A stretch of DNA of 40,278 nucleotides from Candidatus Cloacimonadota bacterium (GTDB taxonomy: Bacteria; Cloacimonadota; Cloacimonadia; Cloacimonadales; Cloacimonadaceae): the NCBI GenBank assembly GCA_023228125.1, contig JALOBT010000023.1, positions 1 to 40,278 on the forward strand. The letters are read 5' to 3'. Positions within the stretch are counted from its first letter, which is position 1; each line of letters starts with the position of its first letter. Made by a program: the position numbers and the translations under genes. The notes under the pieces were generated by a model. It did no database searches. It worked only from the letters and a program-made list of their open reading frames with translations, and was not told where the DNA came from. Shown here one piece after another: positions 1 to 9,226 of the stretch.

Positions 1-6
1 TTTGAT

Positions 7-3000
7 ATGGATAACTTGCTGGAATACCTAAGATTATGCAGTAGATATATAAACAAGAATCTGATTGGTGTTTTCTTGGCTTTCTTGGCAGATGGAGATC
101 CAAAATGGAGACAATGGGCTGATTCTAATTTCTTCTCTGAAGTTAATAGTGTAGAGAGTGTAAGAAGTAGTATAAAAAAACCTTGGACTGACGAGTTTCA
201 ATTGTGCCACAAAAATAAACCAGATTATCTGGCAAACGTAATGAAAGAAATTGAAGAGAAAATATGGGATACAAAGATTAATCTGCGATTTGTAAGCCAT
301 CCTGATTCAAGTCAGGCTCATTCATTAACCGGAGATATAATTCAGTTTCAAAGTGAGCCTTCTTTACTAAGGTTTGTTCATAGAGATGATACTTCTAGGG
401 TGGTCGACTTCGATTTCCATATGCTTGATATTGATGCCATTGGGGTGGATGGGTTGAAAAAGTGTTTGCATGATGCCCTAAATCTCCTCGTGCTTAAAGC
501 GTATCAGTTAACCCCCAAACAGTCGCTGGTTGAATCACTGGTATGGAACCAGCTTGATGTTGATAACCAGGTTAGTATTTCCATTGTCCAGGAAGTAATA
601 AAGAGCGAAATGATGCATACCTTCAAAAGATTGAGAATCGGTCGAGAAATTGAACAGGTAAGAAAACTGGAGCAACAAGATAAGGAGATGAATTATAAAA
701 GGGTTACAGGTAAGTTTGATTCTAACGAGGAAGCCGATAAATCATATATGGATCAACGCAGAGAATTAGAGGCTAATGTCAGTATTGCACTACACGATGA
801 AAACGTCCAAAGAGCCATATTAAAAGGTGTGAGGCAAGAGCTTGAAAGATTCCAATATGATCTCAGTTCTATTCTGTTTGAATTGTTCCAAAACGCCGAC
901 GATGCTTGCTCTGAATTGGAAAACCTCTCTAGGAAAACTGAGAACTATACCTTTCAAGTGATTCCGAATCCCGATGATGGGACAATTACTGTTTTACATA
1001 ACGGCAGATTTATCAATGAACAAGAAGGAAATATATACAGCAGCGAAATGAGTAATTATTTTAGCAACGATCTCCATAAAATGCTCACACTCAACTATTC
1101 TGACAAGCAAGGAGATTGGTTAACAGGGAAATTTGGACTTGGCTTCAAGAGTATTTACCTTGCTACAGACGAACCATGGATTGTAAGTGGAAGGCTAAAT
1201 TTCAAGATTGTTGGAGGAATGTATCCTGAGCCATTGAAATCTGAGGAACTAGCAACCTTACAATGTTTTGTGAATAACAGTGATGTGACAGTTTTCAGTA
1301 TTCGAACTGGGTCACCGGAGGTTTACAATAGGTTACTAAGTGTATTTGATGATTATGCATTCCTGATGCCTTTGATGAGCAAGAAAATCAAGAATGTTAG
1401 ATTTGATCTCAAGGAGTTCAGCTATTTAACTGAGGTATTTTTCGAGAACATCAATTTATTCACAATGGGGAGTAGCCGATTCCTGGCTTTTAAAGGCATT
1501 AGCGACTGGAATATAGTGTTCAAGATATCTGGCTGTGATTTGTCTGGTTTCGAAGATATCTGTCCAGTCTGGGTAACCGTACCAGCTCTTGGAACTCGTA
1601 GTGAGTATAAGTTTCTTATTAATGCCAATTTCAATCTAGATGTGGGGAGGAAACAGCTTGCTACATGTACTCACAATAATGACTTAGCTATTACTATAGG
1701 CAAGGAATTTGCCGATACAATCAAAAAACTGATAGACTCTCAGGGTAGCTTTGAGGATAAGCCATCCATATTGGATAAGTCTGGACTTGATTACAGTGGT
1801 TTATGGAAATCACTTTTCTTTCTGCTTTCTGACGGCATTAGTTGGTCAGGAGAGTTGTCGGATATTGATCGAGTTTTCTGGGAACTGGATGAAGATAATT
1901 ATTTAGGGATTATTTGCTCCAATCAACTGATTCCTAATGATCTTGCAGAACCATTTTCTTGTCTTGTTAGTTTAAACGACATCAGGTACTGCATCCCTGA
2001 TTATCTGAACAACTCCCAGACACTTAGTGTTTTAGAAAACTCTGGTTTGTTCAAGAATACACTAATAAGTCAAAACATCCGAGATAGAATTGCCGGCTTA
2101 CTAGACCATTTTAGCATCAAAGAACTTGATTATGAGCAGATAGCAAATGCCCTGTGTCCTAATAAACAATTGTCTCCCCAAATTGCGGAGGGGCTGGGTT
2201 CAGTCCTTATCGTACTAGAACAGAAAATCAGTCCTGAAGTTTGGGAAACACTTGGCAGGGGATCAAGCTTTATCGCAAAGGATGGGACATGGCATCCAGC
2301 GGAGATTCTGGTGCTGGATAATGATCCTGATCTTGAGGGGTTCATATCACATTCAAAACTACTTTCCAGAGACTATGCTGATAGGGGATTATGGTTGTTT
2401 AAAAAATTCCAAGGGCAAGGCTCGATTATCTCTGATGGGATAATGTCTGCGAAGGGTATAGCCAGCCAGAAAGCAGCCTTATCATATCTGCTCAAACATT
2501 GGGATGATTACAAGGAGACTGTATTTGGAGCTGATTGGCTATTAACTCTTGACCCTGATTCTGATATCACCGATGATCTAGACGATGAGCAAAGAAAAAA
2601 GCTTGTTGAGTTGATTAGGCAGATTGCGATATGGGCATTGGGTTCCCCAATGGCTCAATACACTTTCAAGTGGTTTAAGACAATCCTTTGGGCTTTGAAC
2701 TACGGAAGAAAGGACGAGTATAAAAGTGCCAGTCAAAGTGTTAGATTCGATGCCCACAAGTTATTGAATGACAAGATAATACTACAGTTATCAATGCCCA
2801 GGCGATATATTCTTCAAAGCTATGAGACTGCCAAGAACATAAAGCTGAGCTATGGAAACAATAGTAAACCATTGACGAGTTGCAAGATTGAGAGCGTGAC
2901 TCTAGCTCCTGACTATGTTGAAGTTCTGTTTGATAAGCCTCTTTCAGAGTCATTAATCAGAGAATTTGAGTCGAATACCCAGTTTACTTTGCATTTTGAG

Positions 3001-4659
3001 GATTTTGTCGATGTGTCCAGACTCTGGCAAAAGGCATATCATGACCTAAGCTATGAAGATGATGCTTGTCTGAAAAATGAGCTGAGTGAACATATTGAGT
3101 TTATCTTTGGACCTCCAGGTACCGGTAAGACATTCACTTTGGCTTCCAAACTTACAAAATTGGCAATGGATTGCGGCAATATCCTGGTGCTCGCACCCAC
3201 AAATGCTGCTGCTGATGAACTCATTAATAAACTCATCGAGCAGAACTCCCCGCTTATAGATCACACTGTAAGGTTTGGTAACTGTACAAATCTAGAGATA
3301 AACAACTTGGGGATCGTATCCAACCCGGGGAAATCCAAAAAAGATGGAACAATCCTGACTGTGACGACAGCAATCCGATTTCCCTATGATGGCTATCGAA
3401 TGGAGAAATTCGCCTCTACTCCCTGGGATTACATTATCTTTGATGAATCTTCCATGCTACCAGTTCACTTTGTCACCTATATCATCATAATGGCTGCTAA
3501 ACATAATAAGGACTGCAAATTCATAGTAGCCGGCGATCCTCTTCAGATACCACCTATCTATAATTTTCCAGAGATTATGGACGATAGACAATTGGCTGAG
3601 AAGATGGACATGTTTAAGAGCGAAGTCGAGGAGCAAACTATCTATAGCATGGTTGGCTTGACATCTTTCCAATCAAGTGTTGAGGAGTATCAACTCAGCC
3701 CCTATGAATATCATGTTGAACAGCTTTTAATTCAAAGAAGGTGCCTGGAACCGATCGGGGAGTTGTTTAGCAAGTATTGCTATAATGGCAACATCTTACA
3801 TGAGGCAAATATTGATCCTGAATCAATACCTTCCCTACCGACAAGTAAACAATTCAATCCTAAACCTATAACGATCGTGAGATGCCCAGTTATCGGGGGG
3901 GATGTTTATCACTCGCGGTCGGTCAAAAAGAGCTCTACCCATCCCTATTCTGCATTGCTGGTCGTTGAATATATCAAGAGCATCGTGAATATCTTGGGTG
4001 CTGAACACAGCGTTGGTATCATCTGTCCCTACAGATCACAAGCAGATCTTGTGAAAAAACTAATGGCAAAGCAGAACTTTGATAATCTCATGTATCAAGC
4101 AGATACCATTCATGGCTTTCAGGGCGGTCAGAAAGACATCGTTTTCTGCATTTTTAACACTCCTCTCAAGTATCCACCAACATCAAAAACGACACAATTC
4201 ATTGCAGGTACCCAAAATGCGATTATGCTTAACAAACGATATATAATCAATGTGGGTGTCAGCCGTGCTCGTAAATATCTGTTTCTGCTGATCCCAGATT
4301 ACTATAGCAAAGATAACAAGACTAATATTCCGGGCTATAAAAACCTTACGGAGTTAAACGACCTGCTGGAGATTATCAAAAACCGGATAGACCCGCAATT
4401 CGTTCTCAATATACATTCAGGCATTATGGAGAAGCACATGTTTGGGACCCAATCATATATCTTGGAAAACTCGATCCTCATTCCACATGACAAGGTGAAT
4501 GTCTATCAAAGATCGCCTAAGCATTATCTGATAAGTCACGACGAGAATAACATCGACGTTCAATTGGATTACCGAACGCTAGACTCAAGAGGTGAGTTGG
4601 AATCTGACTATGCTCAATCTGACAAAAAGGTGTCACAACCTGCCAAATTGGAGTCATGA
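7..4659 (+). CDS. GHKL (sacsin/HSP90-like) ATPase fused to SF1 helicase, putative defence protein
   Basis: The 1550-residue protein has two recognisable ATPase modules. Near residues 285-385 there is a GHKL/HSP90-type ATP-binding fold: the N-box ELFQNADDA (292-300) and the glycine-rich lid GKFGLGFKS (374-382), the pattern of sacsin-like ATPases. From about 1020 to 1430 there is a superfamily 1 helicase: Walker A GPPGTGKT (1035-1042), Walker B DESS (1146-1149), motif III GDPLQIPP (1176-1183), a motif V-like TIHGFQGGQKD, and arginine-finger motif VI GVSRARKYL. Residues 400-1000 show no domain I recognise. The frame is open to the left edge, so the true start may lie upstream of the window. The gene looks AT-rich: sampled 60-base lines hold 17 and 22 G+C, against 34 in a line of the next gene, which suggests transfer. 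Its last 13 codons lie inside a repeat array, so the natural C-terminus may have been altered. Large GHKL-helicase proteins often occur in antiphage islands; a defence role here is inference. Confidence 0.8.
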   Translation: MDNLLEYLRLCSRYINKNLIGVFLAFLADGDPKWRQWADSNFFSEVNSVESVRSSIKKPWTDEFQLCHKNKPDYLANVMKEIEEKIWDTKINLRFVSHPDSSQAHSLTGDIIQFQSEPSLLRFVHRDDTSRVVDFDFHMLDIDAIGVDGLKKCLHDALNLLVLKAYQLTPKQSLVESLVWNQLDVDNQVSISIVQEVIKSEMMHTFKRLRIGREIEQVRKLEQQDKEMNYKRVTGKFDSNEEADKSYMDQRRELEANVSIALHDENVQRAILKGVRQELERFQYDLSSILFELFQNADDACSELENLSRKTENYTFQVIPNPDDGTITVLHNGRFINEQEGNIYSSEMSNYFSNDLHKMLTLNYSDKQGDWLTGKFGLGFKSIYLATDEPWIVSGRLNFKIVGGMYPEPLKSEELATLQCFVNNSDVTVFSIRTGSPEVYNRLLSVFDDYAFLMPLMSKKIKNVRFDLKEFSYLTEVFFENINLFTMGSSRFLAFKGISDWNIVFKISGCDLSGFEDICPVWVTVPALGTRSEYKFLINANFNLDVGRKQLATCTHNNDLAITIGKEFADTIKKLIDSQGSFEDKPSILDKSGLDYSGLWKSLFFLLSDGISWSGELSDIDRVFWELDEDNYLGIICSNQLIPNDLAEPFSCLVSLNDIRYCIPDYLNNSQTLSVLENSGLFKNTLISQNIRDRIAGLLDHFSIKELDYEQIANALCPNKQLSPQIAEGLGSVLIVLEQKISPEVWETLGRGSSFIAKDGTWHPAEILVLDNDPDLEGFISHSKLLSRDYADRGLWLFKKFQGQGSIISDGIMSAKGIASQKAALSYLLKHWDDYKETVFGADWLLTLDPDSDITDDLDDEQRKKLVELIRQIAIWALGSPMAQYTFKWFKTILWALNYGRKDEYKSASQSVRFDAHKLLNDKIILQLSMPRRYILQSYETAKNIKLSYGNNSKPLTSCKIESVTLAPDYVEVLFDKPLSESLIREFESNTQFTLHFEDFVDVSRLWQKAYHDLSYEDDACLKNELSEHIEFIFGPPGTGKTFTLASKLTKLAMDCGNILVLAPTNAAADELINKLIEQNSPLIDHTVRFGNCTNLEINNLGIVSNPGKSKKDGTILTVTTAIRFPYDGYRMEKFASTPWDYIIFDESSMLPVHFVTYIIIMAAKHNKDCKFIVAGDPLQIPPIYNFPEIMDDRQLAEKMDMFKSEVEEQTIYSMVGLTSFQSSVEEYQLSPYEYHVEQLLIQRRCLEPIGELFSKYCYNGNILHEANIDPESIPSLPTSKQFNPKPITIVRCPVIGGDVYHSRSVKKSSTHPYSALLVVEYIKSIVNILGAEHSVGIICPYRSQADLVKKLMAKQNFDNLMYQADTIHGFQGGQKDIVFCIFNTPLKYPPTSKTTQFIAGTQNAIMLNKRYIINVGVSRARKYLFLLIPDYYSKDNKTNIPGYKNLTELNDLLEIIKNRIDPQFVLNIHSGIMEKHMFGTQSYILENSILIPHDKVNVYQRSPKHYLISHDENNIDVQLDYRTLDSRGELESDYAQSDKKVSQPAKLES

Positions 4660-4809
4660 TTTGACAAATTGCTGTCACTTATAACAGCCTGAGGATTCCG
4701 ATGATTTGACAAAAGAGTGTCACGAACTGAGGGCATTTCCACTGTTTTGTCAAATGGCTGTCACGATTTGACATTTCAGGTGTCACTTCTTATTAGCGAA
4801 TTTCTGTCA
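4620..4809. repeat. Array of TGACA(N6)TGTCA imperfect palindromes
   Basis: Seven related sites of about 16 bp begin at 4620 (TGACAAAAAGGTGTCA), 4641 (TGCCAAATTGGAGTCA), 4662 (TGACAAATTGCTGTCA), 4707 (TGACAAAAGAGTGTCA), 4748 (TGTCAAATGGCTGTCA), 4769 (17 bp, TGACATTTCAGGTGTCA) and 4794 (TAGCGAATTTCTGTCA). Several are spaced 21-22 bp apart, two helical turns. The first two lie inside the end of the helicase gene. They could be clustered operators. They could also be the multi-repeat terminus of an IS21-family element, whose ends are bounded by TG...CA and commonly carry several internal repeats. No istA/istB transposase genes are in the window, so an IS end would be a remnant. Confidence 0.8.
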
Positions 4810-4886
4810 AGTAGAATCGAAGCAGAGCATTTTGTCAACGTTCGCCACTTGCTACATCACTATTTATCCCCTTTCTGATATTTTAC

Positions 4887-4901
4887 TTGACAGTATGTCA
4901 A
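4887..4901. promoter_or_regulatory. Perfect 6-bp palindrome TTGACA-GTA-TGTCAA
   Basis: Perfect 6-base arms surround a 3-base spacer, 47 bases before the start of the AAA-TPR-sigma54 regulator gene. It shares the TGACA/TGTCA half-sites of the array at 4620-4809 but with a much shorter spacer. The left arm TTGACA also matches a -35 hexamer, but no convincing -10 box follows at 16-18 bases. It may be an operator for autoregulation or the outer edge of the repeat element. The rest of 4810-4948 holds a further half-site-like TGTCAA at 4833 and the ribosome binding site AGGAG at 4936-4940. Confidence 0.45.
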
Positions 4902-4948
4902 TTCTTTTTACAGTTGCGTTGTAAACTAAGGATTCAGGAGCAGGAAAT

Positions 4949-7900
4949 ATGCCTGAAAAGCTTTATCATAAAATGCATGAATTTGTAACAGAGCGCTTCG
5001 ATTTGAACCGTGTCTTGGAGCCGCTAAAGGATAAGACGTGCAGCCATTTGCTGGAAATCACCGGCAAATCCGGCTCGGGGAAATCCTATCTGATAAAACC
5101 GATCATTTCGGCCCTGGAAGAGCACTATAGTAAGATAGTCTATTTCACTCCGCACCCGCTTTATTTCAATCACATTCCGGAATTGATCAGGATTATCACA
5201 GACCTGGACGAAGCAGAGCAGATGAAGATCTATGAGACTCATTATGAGAACTTTTACACGGGCAAAAAGTATGATTTCTTCTATTATCTCACCGAATTGC
5301 TCTTGCAAAGGAAGCTACTGCAGCCGATGGTGCTGGTGATAGATGACAGCGACGTCCTGGATGCTTATTCCCGGGACTTTTTGCAGTATCTGGTGCAATA
5401 TGCGGCAGAGGCGGCGATTCAGATCATAGTCTTTTCGCAGAGCCACCTTTTCCCCTTCTCCACGGTAGAATATCTGCCTGCTTTGGGTGCCGAAGATCTG
5501 CAGAAGCTCCTGAGCAGCATTTTCCCCAGCACGCGCCTGAGCTATATCTCAGAAGGCGAGATCCTGCACAATATATCCGGTGGCAATCTGATGATCCTGG
5601 AGCGCATCTTTGCAGAAATGGAGGAGGCTCAGCCCAAGGGTGGCTTCGACCTTAGTCCATATCTGGAAAAGACTTATGATCCCGGCAGCATCTATTTTCA
5701 GAACCTGGATGGGATCACAAAATCCCAGGGCGAATTCCTCACCGCCATGTATATCATGGACGGTTTGGATGTAGAGCTCATCGCCGAAGCTTTGGGCCGC
5801 AAGGGCATCAAGATGGACCGGAAAGCCTTGGTGGATATGGGCCTTTTGGCGCTCGTGGAAGACCGCTGTGTGGTGCAAAAAAAGCGTGCCTTCAGCCAGT
5901 GGTTGCGTGAGGATCCCCAGAGGCTTCCGAAGCAATTGGTGAGCAAGATCCTGGGCTATCTGAAAAAGAAAGAGCTCAAAGTTCAGATCCAATTGCGCCT
6001 GCATATTCATGGAAACACTTATAGCGCAGAGCCCTTCAATGCTATGGATCATCTCTTTGAGATTATGAGTGATGCCGAGAGTAATCTTAAGATCAATGAA
6101 TATCTGGTCTCGATCAGCACAAATCCCCAGGACCAACTGCTTTATACTCAGAAGATGGCGGCCTGTTATGCCAATTTATCCCAAAAAGACAAGGCGGTGG
6201 ATTACTATCGGGAATGTTTGCACATCTGCACAGAGAATAATCTTCCCGCCGAAGAAACGGTGTACCAGCTCTCGAAGAATCTTTTTGCGGTGAATTCCAG
6301 CAGTTTTGCCTTGGAGATCATCAAGAAATACTCTCCGGCTACCATAGACGGCTATTGGAAATCCAGCATCCTGTTGCTCAGAGCCGATATCCAGGCCGAA
6401 AGCGAAGACTTTAACGAAGCCTTTGAGACTCTGGATACTGTGATGCAATCCTTAAGCGGAATCGATGATCAGCACAAGCGTTATCTCATCCAGGCCGAAG
6501 CCAAGAAGATAAGGGGTAAGATCCACTATTATATCAATGAATGGGATCAGGCCGAAGAAGCTTTCCGCGAATCTGAAACCATGTATAAGCTGGCTGATGA
6601 TCACTCCGGTTTGGCCGCGATCTATAACAACCTCGGGGTTTTGTATATGTTCCAGGGCGAATGGGAGCAGAGTGAGAGCTTTTTCCTGGCGAGCCTGGCA
6701 CTGGAAAAAGAGGCTTTCAATCTCAATGGCATCTCGGTGTGCTTCAACAATCTGGGTGGCCTGATGGACGACAAAGGTGATGCTACCCGCTCGCTATACT
6801 ATCTGGAAGAGGCACTGAAGATTCAACGGCTGCTCTCGGAGCCCTATAACATTACCAATATATACAATAACATCGGCGTAACCATGATGGATCATGGGGA
6901 CTATGCCCGTGCGGAAGATGCGCTGAAGAAATCCCTGGAAACCGCCATTGAATTCAATTTCTTCCGCAATACCATTGCCTCCCTGAACAATCTGGGTGCG
7001 CTCAGCTTCAAAATGGGAGATTGGAAAGGCTCCATCAGTTATTATGAAAAGGCGATCAAGCTCTCTCAGGAGAATAACTTTGGTGAAGGCCTGCTGCGCA
7101 GCTTTAATAATCTGGGCGAAGTATATGAGAAAAGCGGTGAATTGAATCTGGCTTACGATCTGTATTTCAAGGGCTTGGAGCTGCTGCCTACGGTGAGCGA
7201 TGATTATATCAAAGCAGAGCTGCACGGCAACCTCGGCTCTGTGCTTACCAAGCTGCACAAATTCAAGGAAGCCTACCGCTACCTGATGGAGAGTTTTGAC
7301 TTCTTCAAGGCTTTGGGGGCGCGGGATAAGATCGTGGAAGGCTGTCAAAACCAGGCTTATTACTTTATCATGACCCACAATGCTGAAAGCGCAGACTATT
7401 ACATCAATGAAGCCTTGAAACTGGCCACTGAGCAACAGAATGACTTTGAGATCGGCTGGACCTACTATCTCAAGGCACTCCTGGAGCGCAAAAATCTGGA
7501 GAATGCCAAAAACTATCTGGAAGAAGCGATCAAGAACTTTGTGGCTTCCGGCAATAACTACGAGCTCTCCCTGGTGAATTATGAATTGGCCGGGGTGCTG
7601 CTGGATCTGGAAGACTGGGAGCAAGCCCTGCAGATCTTGAAAAACAATAAAAAGGTGATCCAGCAATACGGCTCAATCAAGCTTTTAGAGCAAAATGACA
7701 TCCTCATGCAGAGAATTGCGCGCGAATATTCCTCGCAGATGCAAGAGGTGAAATTCGAAGAGAATCTGCTCAATCAATTCTATGAGATTACCCAAAAGCT
7801 GAATACCATCACAGACCTGGATTTGATCATCGAACAGTCCCTTTCCAGTTTGATCGAAATCTCGGAAGCAGATGGCGGCATCCTCTGCCTGCACAATAGC

Positions 7901-9226
7901 TCCAATCTGCCTGATGTTTGGGAGTATAAACTCTTCAAAAACTTCTCTGCGGAATCCCCGGACTACGATATGATGATGAATCTCTGTGTCCAGGTGCATC
8001 AGGATAATGAGCTGAAAAACTATAAACAACCGCATTTTGCGGCCAAATACAACAACATCTTACTACTCCCCCTCTCCATCCGCAAAAACAATCTGGGAGT
8101 GGTGGCCCTCTTCTGCAAAAGCGGCTCGCACTACTTCAGCGAACGCATTATCAACCTCCTGAATGCTCTGTCAAATCAGATCATCGTGATCATCGAAAAC
8201 ATCCGTGGGGCAAACCTGGAAAAGAGCCATGCTACCATTCGTGAGCAGCTTCACAAAGGTAATCTCTATGCCAATATCATCGGCAAAAGTCCGGAGATGA
8301 ATAAGATCTTTGAGATCATCGAAAAGGTGAAGGATACCCCCACCACCGTGCTTTTGGAGGGCGATAGTGGCACGGGTAAGGAGCTGCTGGCCAGAGCCTT
8401 GCACTATGGCAGCAATCGTGATAACAAAGCCTTTGTAGCCCAATATTGTGGGGCACTACCAGAATCTCTGTTGGAGAGTGAACTCTTTGGCCACGTCAAA
8501 GGCAGCTTCACCGGCGCCGCTTATGACAAAAAGGGACTCTTTGAGATCGCCGATGGTGGTACCTTCTTCCTGGATGAAATCTCAGACATCAGCCAATCCA
8601 CCCAGGCCAAGCTCCTGCGCTTCTTGCAAGAAGGCGAAGTCAAACGCGTGGGCGCCACCAAGACCGAGAAGGTAAATGTGCGGGTGGTCTGCGCTACCAA
8701 CGTTCCACTTTTGGATAAAGTTCATAAAGGCGATTTCCGCCTGGATCTGTATTACCGGCTCAATGTGATCCGCATCCTGGTCCCGCCGCTGAAAAACCGC
8801 CCCGGAGATGTACCGCTTTTGGCCATCCATTTCCTGGATAAATACAATAAACGCATCGGTAAAAACGTGCTGGGCTTCAGTGCTGAAGCGATGAAGATCC
8901 TGGAAAATTACGAATTTCCCGGTAACGTGCGTCAGCTTGAAAACGAGATCGAGCGCGCCGTCACTCTGGTGGAGGATAATACCTTCATCATCCCGGAGGA
9001 CTTCTCTGAGGAGGTGCACGGCCATCAAGAGCAAATCCGCACTATCGACCTGCTCAGTAGCAAATTGAACCTGAAGGAGGCCGTGGAAGAGCTGGAGCGC
9101 AAAATGATAAGCGTCACTATGGATAAATACGATTGGAATCAGACCCAGGCGGCGCGGGAACTGGGGCTTTCGCGGCAGGGCTTGATCAAGAAATTGCAAC
9201 GCTATAACCTCTTTAAGGATGAATAA
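4949..9226 (+). CDS. AAA/TPR/GAF sigma-54 interacting transcription activator
   Basis: This 1425-residue regulator joins four parts. A STAND/AAA-like ATPase opens it (Walker A GKSGSGKS at 39-46; Walker B-like VLVIDDSD near 128-135). A long tetratricopeptide array spans roughly 390-930, with repeated NNLG and AYY/ALEKE helices. A GAF-like domain lies around 960-1110. The C-terminal part is a sigma-54 activator core: Walker A GDSGTGKE at 1138-1145, the sigma54-contact loop GSFTGA near 1185 in place of the usual GAFTGA, and Walker B FFLDEIS. A Fis-type helix-turn-helix closes the protein (TQAARELGLSRQGLIKKL). There is no receiver domain, so the signal probably enters through the TPR or GAF part. 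An upstream AGGAG sits 8 bases before ATG. The stop overlaps the next gene's start (TAATG), so it heads a coupled operon with dinG and murB. Its target promoters are unknown. Confidence 0.9.
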   Translation: MPEKLYHKMHEFVTERFDLNRVLEPLKDKTCSHLLEITGKSGSGKSYLIKPIISALEEHYSKIVYFTPHPLYFNHIPELIRIITDLDEAEQMKIYETHYENFYTGKKYDFFYYLTELLLQRKLLQPMVLVIDDSDVLDAYSRDFLQYLVQYAAEAAIQIIVFSQSHLFPFSTVEYLPALGAEDLQKLLSSIFPSTRLSYISEGEILHNISGGNLMILERIFAEMEEAQPKGGFDLSPYLEKTYDPGSIYFQNLDGITKSQGEFLTAMYIMDGLDVELIAEALGRKGIKMDRKALVDMGLLALVEDRCVVQKKRAFSQWLREDPQRLPKQLVSKILGYLKKKELKVQIQLRLHIHGNTYSAEPFNAMDHLFEIMSDAESNLKINEYLVSISTNPQDQLLYTQKMAACYANLSQKDKAVDYYRECLHICTENNLPAEETVYQLSKNLFAVNSSSFALEIIKKYSPATIDGYWKSSILLLRADIQAESEDFNEAFETLDTVMQSLSGIDDQHKRYLIQAEAKKIRGKIHYYINEWDQAEEAFRESETMYKLADDHSGLAAIYNNLGVLYMFQGEWEQSESFFLASLALEKEAFNLNGISVCFNNLGGLMDDKGDATRSLYYLEEALKIQRLLSEPYNITNIYNNIGVTMMDHGDYARAEDALKKSLETAIEFNFFRNTIASLNNLGALSFKMGDWKGSISYYEKAIKLSQENNFGEGLLRSFNNLGEVYEKSGELNLAYDLYFKGLELLPTVSDDYIKAELHGNLGSVLTKLHKFKEAYRYLMESFDFFKALGARDKIVEGCQNQAYYFIMTHNAESADYYINEALKLATEQQNDFEIGWTYYLKALLERKNLENAKNYLEEAIKNFVASGNNYELSLVNYELAGVLLDLEDWEQALQILKNNKKVIQQYGSIKLLEQNDILMQRIAREYSSQMQEVKFEENLLNQFYEITQKLNTITDLDLIIEQSLSSLIEISEADGGILCLHNSSNLPDVWEYKLFKNFSAESPDYDMMMNLCVQVHQDNELKNYKQPHFAAKYNNILLLPLSIRKNNLGVVALFCKSGSHYFSERIINLLNALSNQIIVIIENIRGANLEKSHATIREQLHKGNLYANIIGKSPEMNKIFEIIEKVKDTPTTVLLEGDSGTGKELLARALHYGSNRDNKAFVAQYCGALPESLLESELFGHVKGSFTGAAYDKKGLFEIADGGTFFLDEISDISQSTQAKLLRFLQEGEVKRVGATKTEKVNVRVVCATNVPLLDKVHKGDFRLDLYYRLNVIRILVPPLKNRPGDVPLLAIHFLDKYNKRIGKNVLGFSAEAMKILENYEFPGNVRQLENEIERAVTLVEDNTFIIPEDFSEEVHGHQEQIRTIDLLSSKLNLKEAVEELERKMISVTMDKYDWNQTQAARELGLSRQGLIKKLQRYNLFKDE

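Noticed and set aside
5549..6136. Long opposite-strand frame within the sigma54 regulator gene
   Set aside because: A shadow of codon bias; no ribosome site and no motif, fully inside a well-supported gene.
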